Shown here in pieces: positions 16,620 through 25,766 of a stretch of DNA of 64,000 nt. Made by a program: the position numbers and the translations under genes. Source of the stretch: Fusibacter sp. A1 (GTDB taxonomy: Bacteria > Bacillota > Clostridia > Peptostreptococcales > Acidaminobacteraceae); NCBI RefSeq assembly GCF_004125825.1, contig NZ_QQWI01000007.1, positions 1-64,000 on the forward strand, in the 5' to 3' direction. The notes under the pieces were generated by a model. It saw nothing but the letters and a program-made list of their open reading frames with translations. It was not told the origin of the DNA and did not search any database. Within the stretch, counting starts at the first letter, position 1; each line of letters starts with the position of its first letter.

Positions 16620-16892
16620 ATGTTCCGTTTATGGGGAAAAATCGTAAAGAAGAATAATATTATTGCAGACCACACCTTTGAGCTGTGCGCAGAAAACTTA
16701 AGCTCAAAAGAAAGACTTAATCGTGGTATAGAAGCTCTATGCTATCATTTTGATATTCAAAATCCCATGTGGTTGAGCGACAATACAAGAGACATCGCCC
16801 TTATCGGTAAGACTAGCTTCAAAGAACATCATTACACCGAAGAGATTTATTTTGATTACTTCGAAATTGAGATCATTGAAGATCACGAGTAA
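16620..16892 (+). CDS. Conserved small protein of unknown function
   Basis: 90 residues, RBS AAGGAG, ATG 16620. It opens MFRLWGKIVKKNNIIADHTF and ends with FDYFEIEIIEDHE. I recall similar short proteins in many Clostridia, but no function is known to me. No membrane segment, no cysteines arranged for metal binding. It is convergent with the LRR gene and its own promoter should lie in the 170 bases upstream. Confidence 0.7.
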   Translation: MFRLWGKIVKKNNIIADHTFELCAENLSSKERLNRGIEALCYHFDIQNPMWLSDNTRDIALIGKTSFKEHHYTEEIYFDYFEIEIIEDHE

Positions 16893-16935
16893 GCACATTC
16901 AAATGCAATTTGAATCATGCTATCAACCACTATTT

Positions 16936-17421
16936 TTACAAGTCTACTTCCTTATCATTGACTACTATTTTTTTGGCTTTGATCTTAAAGATCTTAATTT
17001 GCATGAGTATCTCTTCTTCATGCTTTGTCCTAATAACCAATTCTTCCAACTGTTGAAGCTCTGCTAAGGATCGTGGGAGCCGTTTAAGTGATTCTTCAAT
17101 AACATATAAATAGTTCAGCTCTTTTAACTTCCCTATATCGTCAGGTAAGGACGTAAGTTCGTTTCCTCCCAGATACAATTCTCTCAACTTTGATAATTTT
17201 GCGATTTCAGAAGGAATCTCTTTCAGTTGATTGTGAATCAGTGACAGCATTTCTAAATTTCCTAACTCAAAAAGTTCATCCGCTATCGATTTTAACGGCA
17301 TGCCATAAAATCCGATTCTTGAGACGTTTCCATCCAAAAGCGTATAACCACATTCGTTCCACTGAAGATTTTTTAACCTCTCTAAATGAATGTCATAATG
17401 ATTCAGTAAGCTATTTAACAT
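16936..17421 (-). CDS. Leucine-rich repeat protein
   Basis: 161 residues, RBS GAGGTGAG. Residues ~45-140 hold about four LRR units of 22-23 residues (LEMLSLIHNQLKEIPSEI; LRELYLGGNELTSLPDDI; LNYLYVIEESLKRLPRSL; LEELVIRT). There is no signal peptide or membrane segment, so it is probably a cytoplasmic protein-binding module. The partner is unknown. Confidence 0.82.
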   Translation of the reverse strand: MLNSLLNHYDIHLERLKNLQWNECGYTLLDGNVSRIGFYGMPLKSIADELFELGNLEMLSLIHNQLKEIPSEIAKLSKLRELYLGGNELTSLPDDIGKLKELNYLYVIEESLKRLPRSLAELQQLEELVIRTKHEEEILMQIKIFKIKAKKIVVNDKEVDL

Positions 17422-17468
17422 ACTCTCACCTCTTTTTCACGTACTACTTCAAGTCGGAAGTAATAAAA

Positions 17469-18140
17469 TCAAAATCCCCTCGTCTGACCGCGCCATGGTG
17501 GATCTACGCCTTCGTTGAACTCATCGATACCTGGTCCTTCAAGTGTCTTTAAACGCCATATTCCATAGATATAACTGATGATAAGTACAGTGAGTATTGC
17601 TGGTCCGCCAAGTAAGGTGTTCATCCAAAAAAGCCCCCATATGTCACCCTTGATGTACAAAGTGCTTAAAATCATCAACCTTATCATAAAGTAAAGTCCC
17701 CAAAGAACACTTACTTCGCGGTATGCAGGTTTAATATCATCTCTCCAAAACCATTCAAGCCGCCACCCGCGTGTCAAATGGCTTACAAAAGCTGCGATGG
17801 GTTTTCCGATAATCAGACTGATGATCGTCAGTAGGAATCCAAAACCGCTAGAAAGCAACTTAGGAATGAAATAATTGGCTGCGCTTTGAGTCGCATAAAC
17901 AAGTACAGAGGTAAACAACAGACCTATCATTCCACCAAAGGCATACCGCCAATCTTGCTTTTTCATTAAGCGGACGATTCCCAGTAAAACTGCGAACAGG
18001 AGCCCGGTAATTAAGGCCATGTTCAGTGTAGCCAATCGATTGACAATGACAAACACCAAAGGTGGCAACATGGCATCCAGGGTATTACCAGTTACGATAC
18101 TTAAAATCTCTTCCTTTAATTCTGTAATAAGCTTATTCAT
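17469..18140 (-). CDS. DUF3159-family membrane protein
   Basis: 223 residues, RBS GAGGTGAC, six hydrophobic segments. The layout matches DUF3159: an N-terminal helix pair, RLMKKQDWRYAFGGMIGLL, then NYFIPKL, IGKPI and VLWGLYFMIRLMI. The function of this family is not established to my knowledge. It lies 47 bases upstream of the LRR gene on the same strand, so the two could share a transcript. Confidence 0.7.
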   Translation of the reverse strand: MNKLITELKEEILSIVTGNTLDAMLPPLVFVIVNRLATLNMALITGLLFAVLLGIVRLMKKQDWRYAFGGMIGLLFTSVLVYATQSAANYFIPKLLSSGFGFLLTIISLIIGKPIAAFVSHLTRGWRLEWFWRDDIKPAYREVSVLWGLYFMIRLMILSTLYIKGDIWGLFWMNTLLGGPAILTVLIISYIYGIWRLKTLEGPGIDEFNEGVDPPWRGQTRGF

Positions 18141-18413
18141 ACGTCACCTCTAACTATCCTTTAGAAACATAATACCCAGTTAACCGGCCTTTAGGACAGA
18201 AGATTACCTGTATTCGTCAATAGGTCAATCGAGCACACTCATGAACTTGTGATTAGTAGGTGAGGAAATTGCATAATTACATTCAAAAAGAAGATTACAC
18301 TATATTTAGTAGAGTAGTATCTTTAGCATATCAATATCAATATCAATTATGCAATATCCCTTGTGACCTATTATGAAAATTTCTCAGGTGCATAATCAAT
18401 GAAAAACAAGTAA
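18141..18413. other. Intergenic region without recognised features
   Basis: AT-rich, with a short iteration of atcaat around 18330-18350. I see no gene, RNA or strong hairpin. It must contain the promoter of the DUF3159 gene. Confidence 0.5.
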
Positions 18414-18557
18414 AATGAAATTAGCAAAGCCTTATCATTCACCGCATCTTTTCACCTTTACGAAGAGGTCTACCTTGAAGAAATCGAAAAAATCACTCTA
18501 AAAGGCGAAGGCATCATCCCTGATTACATTAGCACACCCGTCAAGGCGGTGGAGTAA
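18414..18557 (+). pseudogene. Possible C-terminal coding remnant
   Basis: An open frame of about 47 codons without a start signal ends at TAA 18555-18557. It encodes SFHLYEEVYLEEIEKITLKG and then GEGIIPDYISTPVKAVE. The composition looks like real protein (charged helix, then PDYISTPV), unlike the AT-rich surroundings. I read it as the tail of a lost gene. The family is not recognised. Confidence 0.35.
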
Positions 18558-18578
18558 TCTCATCTTTTGATCATCAGA

Positions 18579-19088
18579 TCATATGTTTCTTATTCTAGAC
18601 ATCATGTATTCGTCCGCATATTGTCCATTTCTTATCGCCGCCTTCTTTTTCAGCCCCTCAGTTTCAAACCCTAACTTTGTATAAAGCTTAACCGCCCTCT
18701 CATTATCTGAAAACACAGTCAGTTCCACTCTTACAAGCATTAACCAGTTATCGGCTACATCCAGTAGTGTTTCCATCAATGCTTGTCCTATTCCTATTCC
18801 CTGATACTCCTTATGTACCATAATGCCGATACTGCCAGAATGCCTTAACCTTGGGTTATCCATCACATTCAGTCCAGCAGTACCGACGATGATATCCTGT
18901 CCTTCAACAGCCATGACCGCAACAAACATATGCGTGTTTGCACCCATGTTCAGTATGAAATCCTCATTTCTCTTACTCCGTTCTGAAGGTATCCCCAAGA
19001 TATTTTCAAAAACTCCGGGCATTCTTCTCAATTCGTTGATACCAGACCCATCTCCCGGTTTAACCGGTCTTATTTTATAAGTTTTCAT
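18579..19088 (-). CDS. GNAT family N-acetyltransferase
   Basis: 169 residues from ATG 19088 (AAGGAG eight bases upstream; upstream in-frame starts are less well placed). The GNAT core includes the acetyl-CoA signature VHKEYQGIGIGQALME (Q-x-x-G-x-G) and NERAVKLYTKLGFETEG. It resembles the YhhY/PhnO-like acetyltransferases. The substrate is unknown. Monocistronic. Confidence 0.85.
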   Translation of the reverse strand: MKTYKIRPVKPGDGSGINELRRMPGVFENILGIPSERSKRNEDFILNMGANTHMFVAVMAVEGQDIIVGTAGLNVMDNPRLRHSGSIGIMVHKEYQGIGIGQALMETLLDVADNWLMLVRVELTVFSDNERAVKLYTKLGFETEGLKKKAAIRNGQYADEYMMSRIRNI

Positions 19089-19294
19089 ATCCATCACTCC
19101 TTGTAAAGATTGTTTTAAAGTTAATCCTATTTTACTGGATTTCAACGTAAAATGATAATATATTTACAATAAACGGTATCGATCAAATCGTTGATAAGCT
19201 ACATTACCGTATCTTTATATAGTATAGTGAATCGGTAAGTCGAATGTAGAAAAAAACAAGTATAGGTATACTATACTGCGTTATAGGCAATAAA

Positions 19295-19317
19295 AATACC
19301 ACTTTCAAAGTGGTATT
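19295..19317 (-). terminator. Terminator after small gene 19328-19549
   Basis: AATACCACTTT / AAAGTGGTATT perfect inverted repeat, followed on the minus strand by TTTTATTG. Confidence 0.7.
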
Positions 19318-19327
19318 AAGAGAGCTA

Positions 19328-19549
19328 TCAATGCTTATAGGATAAAATCTGCTCATCGGATTTAATAAATTGATTGATGCAGTTAAGCTCTTTGAATGTG
19401 GATTTATTGAACTTCAAATCGTGATTGATCTGTTCAAGTTGCTTTCTGGATAAATGGCTGCGTTCAATATTGGATACCCCTAATTCAACTTCCACTTCCA
19501 ACCTTCTTTCTTTCAAGTTAATGAGTTCATGAATCACTTTGTTCTTCAT
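19328..19549 (-). CDS. Small charged coiled-coil-like hypothetical protein
   Basis: 73 residues from ATG 19549, behind a strong GAGGAGGTG site. Rich in Glu, Lys, Leu and Asn, and predicted largely helical (VIHELINLKERRLEVEVELG; RKQLEQINHDLKF). The strong RBS and its own terminator support a real gene. No family recognised. Confidence 0.6.
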   Translation of the reverse strand: MKNKVIHELINLKERRLEVEVELGVSNIERSHLSRKQLEQINHDLKFNKSTFKELNCINQFIKSDEQILSYKH

Positions 19550-19615
19550 ACAATTCACCTCCTCATTCAATTTATACCCTGAATAAAATAAGGCATAACA
19601 GATACCTTAAATGCT

Positions 19616-19963
19616 TTATGGCTGCACTTGCTTTTTTACCATAATTGCTTCTTTACTCTTACCTGTTCTTTGACCATGTGAATAACCAACCACACTAAAA
19701 TGCTTGGATAACTCATGAGCCATCTGCACATAGTCATCATTTTTTGCTCTTAGGCAACTCGATAGATGAACTACTTCGACATCATTTTCAATTAATCTTT
19801 TCACCTTGTGTTCAAAATCTCCGCCCGTATGCATAAAACCTACCAACTCCACATGTTCATCATAGCATTCAAATGCATCTTTTCTTTGATGGAATGCATT
19901 TAAACAACCTTTTCCAGTACATTTATCTGCAGTACTCTCATTAATTATTATCGCGATTTTCAT
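19616..19963 (-). CDS. CGGC-domain-like protein
   Basis: 115 residues, RBS AAGGAGG. The order of elements fits CGGC-domain proteins of anaerobes: MKIAIII start, Cys pair (CTGKGC), VELVGFMHTGGD where the family has VGFxxCGGC, then a helix KVKRLIENDVEVVHLSSC with the later conserved Cys. The namesake CGGC is replaced by HTGGD here, so metal or cluster binding may be altered. The role is unknown. Confidence 0.6.
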   Translation of the reverse strand: MKIAIIINESTADKCTGKGCLNAFHQRKDAFECYDEHVELVGFMHTGGDFEHKVKRLIENDVEVVHLSSCLRAKNDDYVQMAHELSKHFSVVGYSHGQRTGKSKEAIMVKKQVQP

Positions 19964-20219
19964 AAAGCCTCCTTAAAATGATCAGTATATAGCATAACCT
20001 ATATTATCAATTTGTGCTGTAACATCTGTTACATTAGGCTATTTAACAGCGTGAAATCAAAAAAACTGTTGATCAAACTATTTACTTATAATTACTTTAC
20101 TAATTGAAATCTTTGGGTATCAATAAATATCTAGCCTAAATTATAGCATTCCAGCAGTGCATTATGTTACCTTTTGGTGTTATACTTAAGTAATAGATAA
20201 TTGATCATAGGAGGCATGC

Positions 20220-21935
20220 ATGAACTCACTAATACTTAAAGTAGTACAAGCGAAAACTGACTTTAAAAGCTTTTACGAAAAAAAAATTCAACTTATTGAA
20301 TACAACAAAGCCACTGATTCAATCGAGAACCTCCTTGCGCTTCTTTTATCTGCTGCAAAACTTAAAGAGTATGCGGTTTTCAGTCAGCTGCTTGATTACA
20401 CTGAAAGCTTTCCAGAAGTTGAATCTAATCAATATTATAACTTTTACTACTGTGAAGCCTTAGGTGCGTTCTATGACTCCACTAATAATTTTGAGAGTGC
20501 CATCCAACACTATGATCAAGCCTACAAATATGCCCGAAATCTTGAAGATCCATTTCTTATCTTAAGCTCAAGGCGTACGCTTGCTGCGACTTACTATCAT
20601 AATAGAGATTTAGAAATGGCACTTTACTATTCGCAGTTGGCCGTCCAATCTCTGGATGATAGCACTGACATTTTGGAATCGATAAAAGTGTACATGGTCT
20701 ATGGCGTCATCCTAACAGTAAAATCAGAACTTGAAACCGCGCTTAAAATCAATCTTAAAGCACTTGCTCTCTATGAGCAAGTCGACAATTATAAAAACCA
20801 ACTCAATTATGGCGTTTTAGTCCTCAATACTTTCGAGGTTTATTTCAAATTGGGCAATCTTAAAATGGCCAACGAACTTCTTGAAATCGGACTGCACACG
20901 ATGTACGATAACCACTATGATTACTTTCTTGATGATTTGCTAAAAACAATAGCAGATTTTTATGAGTGCCAAGGTCAACTTAACTATGCGGTCAAATACT
21001 TAAAGGACTATATTGCTGTCAACGAACGAATCAACTCCCCCCGACCTCAAATAAATGAGCACCCCATGCAACAAGAAAAAATAAGACTGCTTGAATCAAA
21101 AAATGAGTTACTTAGCAAACGCGTGACTGAGCTTTTTCATGAAATCGAATCGGAAAAATCAAATGGAGAACTGAGCTCCTTAATACAGAATTTAGAAGAC
21201 GCACTTGAACATGGCGAGATCACAGCCTTTTATCAAGGTAAATGGTCCGTTGAACACAGGCGTATAACAGGAGCTGAAGCGCTTATCAGATGGGTGAAAG
21301 ACTCAAGTGTGATTCCACCAGGAGTCTTTATTGAAAAAGTTGAAGAGTATCCTATCATCATCGAATTATCCAACAAAGTCCTAAAAGAGTCGATTTCATT
21401 CTGTAAGGAAATAACGACAGCCTACGATCCCGAGTTCACGATTAGTGTGAACATTACGCCCTACCAGCTTATCAATCAGCCGCTCGCGAATACGATTGAG
21501 CACTTTTTAAAAGAAGAAGGATTGGATGCAAGTCACCTTGAAATAGAAATTACAGAACGTAGTTTTTACAATCAAAATCCTAAAATCATCATGGAACTAT
21601 ACCAAATAAAAGAGCTTGGCGTTCATATCTCCCTCGATGACTTCGGTGTAGGCTACTCGGCTATTTCATGTCTAATCGGAATGCCTGTCGACTCAGTGAA
21701 ACTCGATAGGATACTCATCAATAATCTTGGTGAGAACATAAAATCTCAAAAGTTAGTGGCCGGCATCATTGATGTCGTTCATAAATTGGATTTAAAAGTA
21801 ATTGCTGAAGGTGTTGAAACACAAAAGCAAAAAGATTGGTTAATCGAGGAAGCTTGTGATGTACTGCAAGGGTACTATTTTTCAAAGCCTGTAGATCGTA
21901 AAAAGTTCATCGATGAGTTAATGGCTCAAGAATGA
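20220..21935 (+). CDS. TPR-EAL cyclic di-GMP phosphodiesterase
   Basis: 571 residues, RBS AGGAGG. Residues ~1-275 are helical tetratricopeptide-like repeats, 283-320 a probable coiled coil, and ~325-565 an EAL domain. All catalytic positions are present: E353 of EAL, N411, E443 of the EITE stretch, D473/D474 of LDDFG, K494 and E530 of AEGVE. It should hydrolyse c-di-GMP to pGpG. There is no membrane segment or GGDEF domain; the TPR part may sense a protein or peptide partner. It stands alone, convergent with the LysR gene. Confidence 0.9.
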   Translation: MNSLILKVVQAKTDFKSFYEKKIQLIEYNKATDSIENLLALLLSAAKLKEYAVFSQLLDYTESFPEVESNQYYNFYYCEALGAFYDSTNNFESAIQHYDQAYKYARNLEDPFLILSSRRTLAATYYHNRDLEMALYYSQLAVQSLDDSTDILESIKVYMVYGVILTVKSELETALKINLKALALYEQVDNYKNQLNYGVLVLNTFEVYFKLGNLKMANELLEIGLHTMYDNHYDYFLDDLLKTIADFYECQGQLNYAVKYLKDYIAVNERINSPRPQINEHPMQQEKIRLLESKNELLSKRVTELFHEIESEKSNGELSSLIQNLEDALEHGEITAFYQGKWSVEHRRITGAEALIRWVKDSSVIPPGVFIEKVEEYPIIIELSNKVLKESISFCKEITTAYDPEFTISVNITPYQLINQPLANTIEHFLKEEGLDASHLEIEITERSFYNQNPKIIMELYQIKELGVHISLDDFGVGYSAISCLIGMPVDSVKLDRILINNLGENIKSQKLVAGIIDVVHKLDLKVIAEGVETQKQKDWLIEEACDVLQGYYFSKPVDRKKFIDELMAQE

Positions 21936-21938
21936 TGG

Positions 21939-22859
21939 CTATCTTCCCTCAGAAATCAACTTTGTAAGATAGCTAAGCGATGGATTCATATTACCTGTTT
22001 TCCATGCGGCCACAATATCGTTTTGCCGATGTTCAGCCTTAACGTCAAGCTCTAAAAAAGTCAAGTTGGGCCCCGCATAATCTTTCAAACTGCTTGGTAA
22101 AAGTGCGACCCCCATATGTGCTTCCACTAACACAAGCACTGTCTGAACTAAATTAGGCGTGTTCACGATCTTTGGAGAGAAGCCATTATCAGTGCATATT
22201 TGCAGCGTTTTATCAAACCCCTGCGGAGATTCATGACGATTTTGAATAATAAACGATTCTTTTGCAAGTGCTTTTAGGGGAATGGTCTTATTCACCCACT
22301 CCTTTGCCAGCTTACTATCTGATGCTAAAACTGCACACAGAATTTCAGTGCATATATGATGTGTTTCAATTTTAGTCTGATTATGCAATTCTTCCAGGGA
22401 TTCAGAAATGCCAAAAGAAAAAGTAATGACAAGATCCAGCGCATCTTCATTAAGCGCCTTAGTAAGCTCACCTTGATGATATCTATTTACCTCTAGTGTC
22501 ACATCGGGATACTTCGTGTGAAACTGATTTAGGATTTTAGGTAGCCATGTACGATCCCCATAACCGATATAGCCGATACGAAGATGTCCTTTATAACCCA
22601 AATGGGCCTTCATAGTGATTTCCTGCACCTCATCAAGCCGTTTAAGAAGCCCTATCGCCTCGCAGTAAAGTACATTTCCTGCTGGGGTGAGTTTAACCGA
22701 TCTCCTATTTCTATTAAAAAGAGGAATACCGAGTTTTTTCTCCAGTTCTGAGATTTGCTGACTGACTGCAGACTGTGCCACATACAGGCTCTTCGCCGCT
22801 TCAGTAAAACTCAACTTCTCCGCGACTGCAACAAAGTACTTCAATTGTCTTATGTCCAT
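21939..22859 (-). CDS. LysR family transcriptional regulator
   Basis: 306 residues with the typical LysR N-terminal helix-turn-helix (MDIRQLKYFVAVAEKLSFTE; AAKSLYVAQSAVSQQISELE) and a two-lobed effector domain. RBS AGGAGGGGAAG. It is divergent from the oxidoreductase operon starting at 23122 with 262 bases between, so it is a reasonable candidate regulator of that operon. The effector is unknown. Confidence 0.9.
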   Translation of the reverse strand: MDIRQLKYFVAVAEKLSFTEAAKSLYVAQSAVSQQISELEKKLGIPLFNRNRRSVKLTPAGNVLYCEAIGLLKRLDEVQEITMKAHLGYKGHLRIGYIGYGDRTWLPKILNQFHTKYPDVTLEVNRYHQGELTKALNEDALDLVITFSFGISESLEELHNQTKIETHHICTEILCAVLASDSKLAKEWVNKTIPLKALAKESFIIQNRHESPQGFDKTLQICTDNGFSPKIVNTPNLVQTVLVLVEAHMGVALLPSSLKDYAGPNLTFLELDVKAEHRQNDIVAAWKTGNMNPSLSYLTKLISEGR

Positions 22860-23121
22860 CTTCCCCTCCTATTTCGATTGATCCGGTAGCTAAGTAGCTT
22901 CAATTATTAATGATATCCTATCACTTCTTATCTTTCACGACAATACTTATAAGTAAAACTGATAACAGAGATTCATAACCGCTATTTTACTCCTTGTCCT
23001 TAAAACTGTACAATAGAATTATAAAAAATTGTAAGGGTTAAAATAATTCAAGAAGCGCACTTGCGCTTTTTTATCAAAACCCAGGAAAACGTTCTCACCC
23101 ACTACGACAAGGAGGCGTCCC

Positions 23122-23334
23122 TTGACTAAAGTCAAAATTCTGCATGAATACTGTAAAAGCTGCGGGCTCTGCATCGACATCTGCCCCAAAAAAATCCTGA
23201 AGATCGGCGATACAGCCAACAAAAAAGGCTACTTTACTGCCGTTTGTACAGACCAAAACCAGTGCATCAGCTGTGCTCTCTGTGCCACAATGTGCCCAGA
23301 CGTGGCCATCGAAGTGTACAGAGAAAAGCGCTAG
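23122..23334 (+). CDS. korD: Ferredoxin-like delta subunit of 2-oxoacid:ferredoxin oxidoreductase
   Basis: 70 residues starting at TTG 23122, placed 7 bases after AAGGAGG. Two 4Fe-4S motifs: CKSCGLCIDICP at ~11-22 and CISCALCATMCP. It is the electron-transfer subunit of the four-gene complex that follows, 9 bases before the alpha gene. The order delta-alpha-beta-gamma is that of KorDABC/VorDABC enzymes. Confidence 0.88.
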   Translation: MTKVKILHEYCKSCGLCIDICPKKILKIGDTANKKGYFTAVCTDQNQCISCALCATMCPDVAIEVYREKR

Positions 23335-23343
23335 GAGGAAACC

Positions 23344-24417
23344 ATGGCTCTTGAAAGAATTCTATTAAAAGGTAACGAGATTATCGGTGAGGCTGCCATA
23401 CGTGCAGGCTGTAAACTATTCTTCGGTTACCCCATCACTCCATCTACAGAAGTTGTTGAATACTTATCAGCACAGTTTCCAAAACGTGGCGGCGACCTTG
23501 TTCAAGCCGAAGATGAAATCGGCGCGATCTACATGTGCTATGGTGCCGCATGCACAGGTAACCGTGTAATGACGGCATCTTCAAGCCCTGGTGTCAGCCT
23601 AAAGCAAGAAGGTATCTCTTATGCTGCCGCGGTTGAACTACCTATGGTAATCGTAAATGTCAACAGATGCGGTCCTGGTCTTGGCGGTCTTGGTCCGGCT
23701 CAATCAGACTATTTCCAATCGACTCGTGGCGGCGGTCATGGCGACTACCGTACCATCGTACTTGCGCCATCTAAAGCTCAAGAGCTTTACGACTTTACAA
23801 TGGACGCATTCGATCTTGCAGACAAACACCGTAACCCGGTTATTCTTCATACAGACGGTTTCCTTGGGCAGACTATGGAACCGGTATGGCTTAAAGAGCG
23901 TCCTGAAATGCCTCAAGTGGATAGAAGCTGGGTCGTTGATGGTGCTAAGGGTCGCGAAAAACGCGTACTCGCAAGCTACTCGCTCACTAATGAAATTGGT
24001 GAAGCCAACAACCTTAGATGGGAAGCTAAATATAAGCACATAGAAGAAACAGAACAGCGCTGGGAAGAGTTCCACACAGAAGATGCTGAATACCTGCTAG
24101 TAAGCTACGGTACAACAGGTCGTATTTGTAAGAGCACAGTACTTAATGCTAGAAAACGCGGCATTAAACTTGGTCTTATCCGTCCAATCACGCTTTGGCC
24201 ATTCCCTAAAAAGGCGTTTGAACCACTAATAGATAACGTTAAAGGAATGCTTACTGTCGAACTTAACACAGGTCAAATGATTGAAGACGTTAAGCTAGCG
24301 ACTGAGTGCAAGAAGCCAGTTCACCTATTCCGTCGTCAAGGTGGTATGCTACCGACAGAACACGAAATTCTTGAAAACTTAATCTCTACTTTTAACTTAA
24401 CGAACGAGGAGGCCTAA
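23344..24417 (+). CDS. korA: 2-oxoacid:ferredoxin oxidoreductase alpha subunit (KorA/VorB-like)
   Basis: 357 residues, RBS AGGAGG. It contains the pyrimidine-binding domain of the TPP enzyme (LLKGNEIIGEAAIRAGCKLF; PSTEVVEYL; QAEDEIGAI) and the domain with SYGTTGR. The complex oxidatively decarboxylates a 2-oxoacid to acyl-CoA and reduces ferredoxin. 2-Oxoglutarate and branched-chain 2-oxoacids are the usual candidates; sequence alone does not decide, so the kor symbol is a family label. In an amino-acid fermenter it would yield ATP via acyl-CoA. Confidence 0.85.
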   Translation: MALERILLKGNEIIGEAAIRAGCKLFFGYPITPSTEVVEYLSAQFPKRGGDLVQAEDEIGAIYMCYGAACTGNRVMTASSSPGVSLKQEGISYAAAVELPMVIVNVNRCGPGLGGLGPAQSDYFQSTRGGGHGDYRTIVLAPSKAQELYDFTMDAFDLADKHRNPVILHTDGFLGQTMEPVWLKERPEMPQVDRSWVVDGAKGREKRVLASYSLTNEIGEANNLRWEAKYKHIEETEQRWEEFHTEDAEYLLVSYGTTGRICKSTVLNARKRGIKLGLIRPITLWPFPKKAFEPLIDNVKGMLTVELNTGQMIEDVKLATECKKPVHLFRRQGGMLPTEHEILENLISTFNLTNEEA

Positions 24418-24419
24418 GC

Positions 24420-25184
24420 ATGAGCAAAGAAATGCAAAAAATCTTTGGCCGTAGCGCGGGCCTGACAGACGTGCCATTTTCCTTCTGTCCAGGTTGTACA
24501 CATGGTACAATCATGCGCCTTATAGCCGAGGTACTTGAAGAACTTGAAATCATAGATAACACCATCGGTATTTCACCAGTAGGATGCGCCGGTTTTAGCC
24601 AGGACTTCTTCACCAACGACTTTATCGGTGCAGCCCATGGTCGTGCCCAAGCTGTCGGTATTGGTGTAAAGCGTTCACTGCCAGATCGTATGGTGTTCAC
24701 GTATCAAGGTGATGGAGACATTGCTGCAATCGGTACGCAACATGCAATTCACGCTGCTGCGCGTGGTGAAAACATCACATCCATCATGGTCAATAACGCA
24801 ATCTTTGGTATGACAGGCGGCCAAATGGCACCAACTACCTTAGAAGGCATGAAAACATCTACAAGTCCTTATGGTAAGAACACAGTTACAGACGGTTTCC
24901 CTATCGATATGCCAAAACTGCTTTCTAACCTTCCAGGTGCTGTATATGTAGCGGCGGTTTCTGTCGATTCTCCAAAAGAAATTGTTAAAGCGAAAAAAGC
25001 CATCAAAAAAGCATTTCAAGTGCAAATTGCCGGTCTTGGCTTCTCACTAGTCAGTGTTCTTTCTACTTGCCCGACAAACTGGGGCCTCTCACCTGTAGAT
25101 AGCTTGCAGTGGTTAAGAGACAACATGATGCCTGTCTATGAGATGGGTGAATTAAAAGTCACTGAGGAGGTAGCTAAGCTATGA
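24420..25184 (+). CDS. korB: 2-oxoacid:ferredoxin oxidoreductase beta subunit, TPP-binding
   Basis: 254 residues. CPGCTHG at 23-29 and a TPP/Mg2+ motif with GDGD at 97-100 followed by the N of NNAIFGMTGGQ. It binds thiamine diphosphate with the alpha subunit. It starts 2 bases after the alpha stop codon (RBS GAGGAGG), and its stop overlaps the gamma gene start, so translation is probably coupled. Confidence 0.88.
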   Translation: MSKEMQKIFGRSAGLTDVPFSFCPGCTHGTIMRLIAEVLEELEIIDNTIGISPVGCAGFSQDFFTNDFIGAAHGRAQAVGIGVKRSLPDRMVFTYQGDGDIAAIGTQHAIHAAARGENITSIMVNNAIFGMTGGQMAPTTLEGMKTSTSPYGKNTVTDGFPIDMPKLLSNLPGAVYVAAVSVDSPKEIVKAKKAIKKAFQVQIAGLGFSLVSVLSTCPTNWGLSPVDSLQWLRDNMMPVYEMGELKVTEEVAKL

Positions 25185-25708
25185 TGGATAAAATAGTAAT
25201 CGCCGGATTCGGTGGACAAGGAGTTATGTTCCTTGGTAAAGTACTGGCTTACACTGGTATGGATTCAGATTTAGAGCTTTGCTGGATTCCTTCTTATGGT
25301 CCAGAAATGCGCGGTGGTACAGCAAACTGTTCAGTAATCCTTTCTGACGAAGAGATTCATTCACCAGTAATCGATCAGGCAGACGCAGCAATTGTAATGA
25401 ACATGCCTGCCTACGAAAAATTCGCACCTAAAGTACGTCCTGGTGGCGTGCTGATCGTAAACTCGTCATTAGCGGATATCGGCGAGCACCGTGACGACAT
25501 CACAGTGGTAAAAGTACCTGCAACCGATCTTGCAAACGAATTAGGTAGCCCAAGCATCGGCAACATGATTTGCCTTGGAGCATTACTACCTCACCTGTCG
25601 CTTGTTGATTCCAACAAGATCGAAAAGGTTATCACAAAGCTTACAGGAAAACGTCCTGAAATGCTTCAAGTGAACTTGGCGGCAATTGAAAAAGGTATGT
25701 CACTATAA
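25181..25708 (+). CDS. korC: 2-oxoacid:ferredoxin oxidoreductase gamma subunit
   Basis: 175 residues. The opening IVIAGFGGQGVMFLGKVLA is the signature of the gamma subunit of 2-oxoacid:ferredoxin oxidoreductases, followed by SYGPEMRGGTANC. It overlaps the beta gene by 4 bases with RBS GAGGAGG, and is the last gene before a strong terminator. Confidence 0.9.
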   Translation: MMDKIVIAGFGGQGVMFLGKVLAYTGMDSDLELCWIPSYGPEMRGGTANCSVILSDEEIHSPVIDQADAAIVMNMPAYEKFAPKVRPGGVLIVNSSLADIGEHRDDITVVKVPATDLANELGSPSIGNMICLGALLPHLSLVDSNKIEKVITKLTGKRPEMLQVNLAAIEKGMSL

Positions 25709-25714
25709 ATAATT

Positions 25715-25755
25715 AAGCACCCGGTGTAGTTGATTTTCACCGGGTGCTTTTTTTT
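25715..25755 (+). terminator. Terminator of korDABC operon
   Basis: AAGCACCCGGTG / CACCGGGTGCTT perfect 12-bp stem followed by eight T. Confidence 0.92.
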
Positions 25756-25766
25756 ATTTGAAATTG

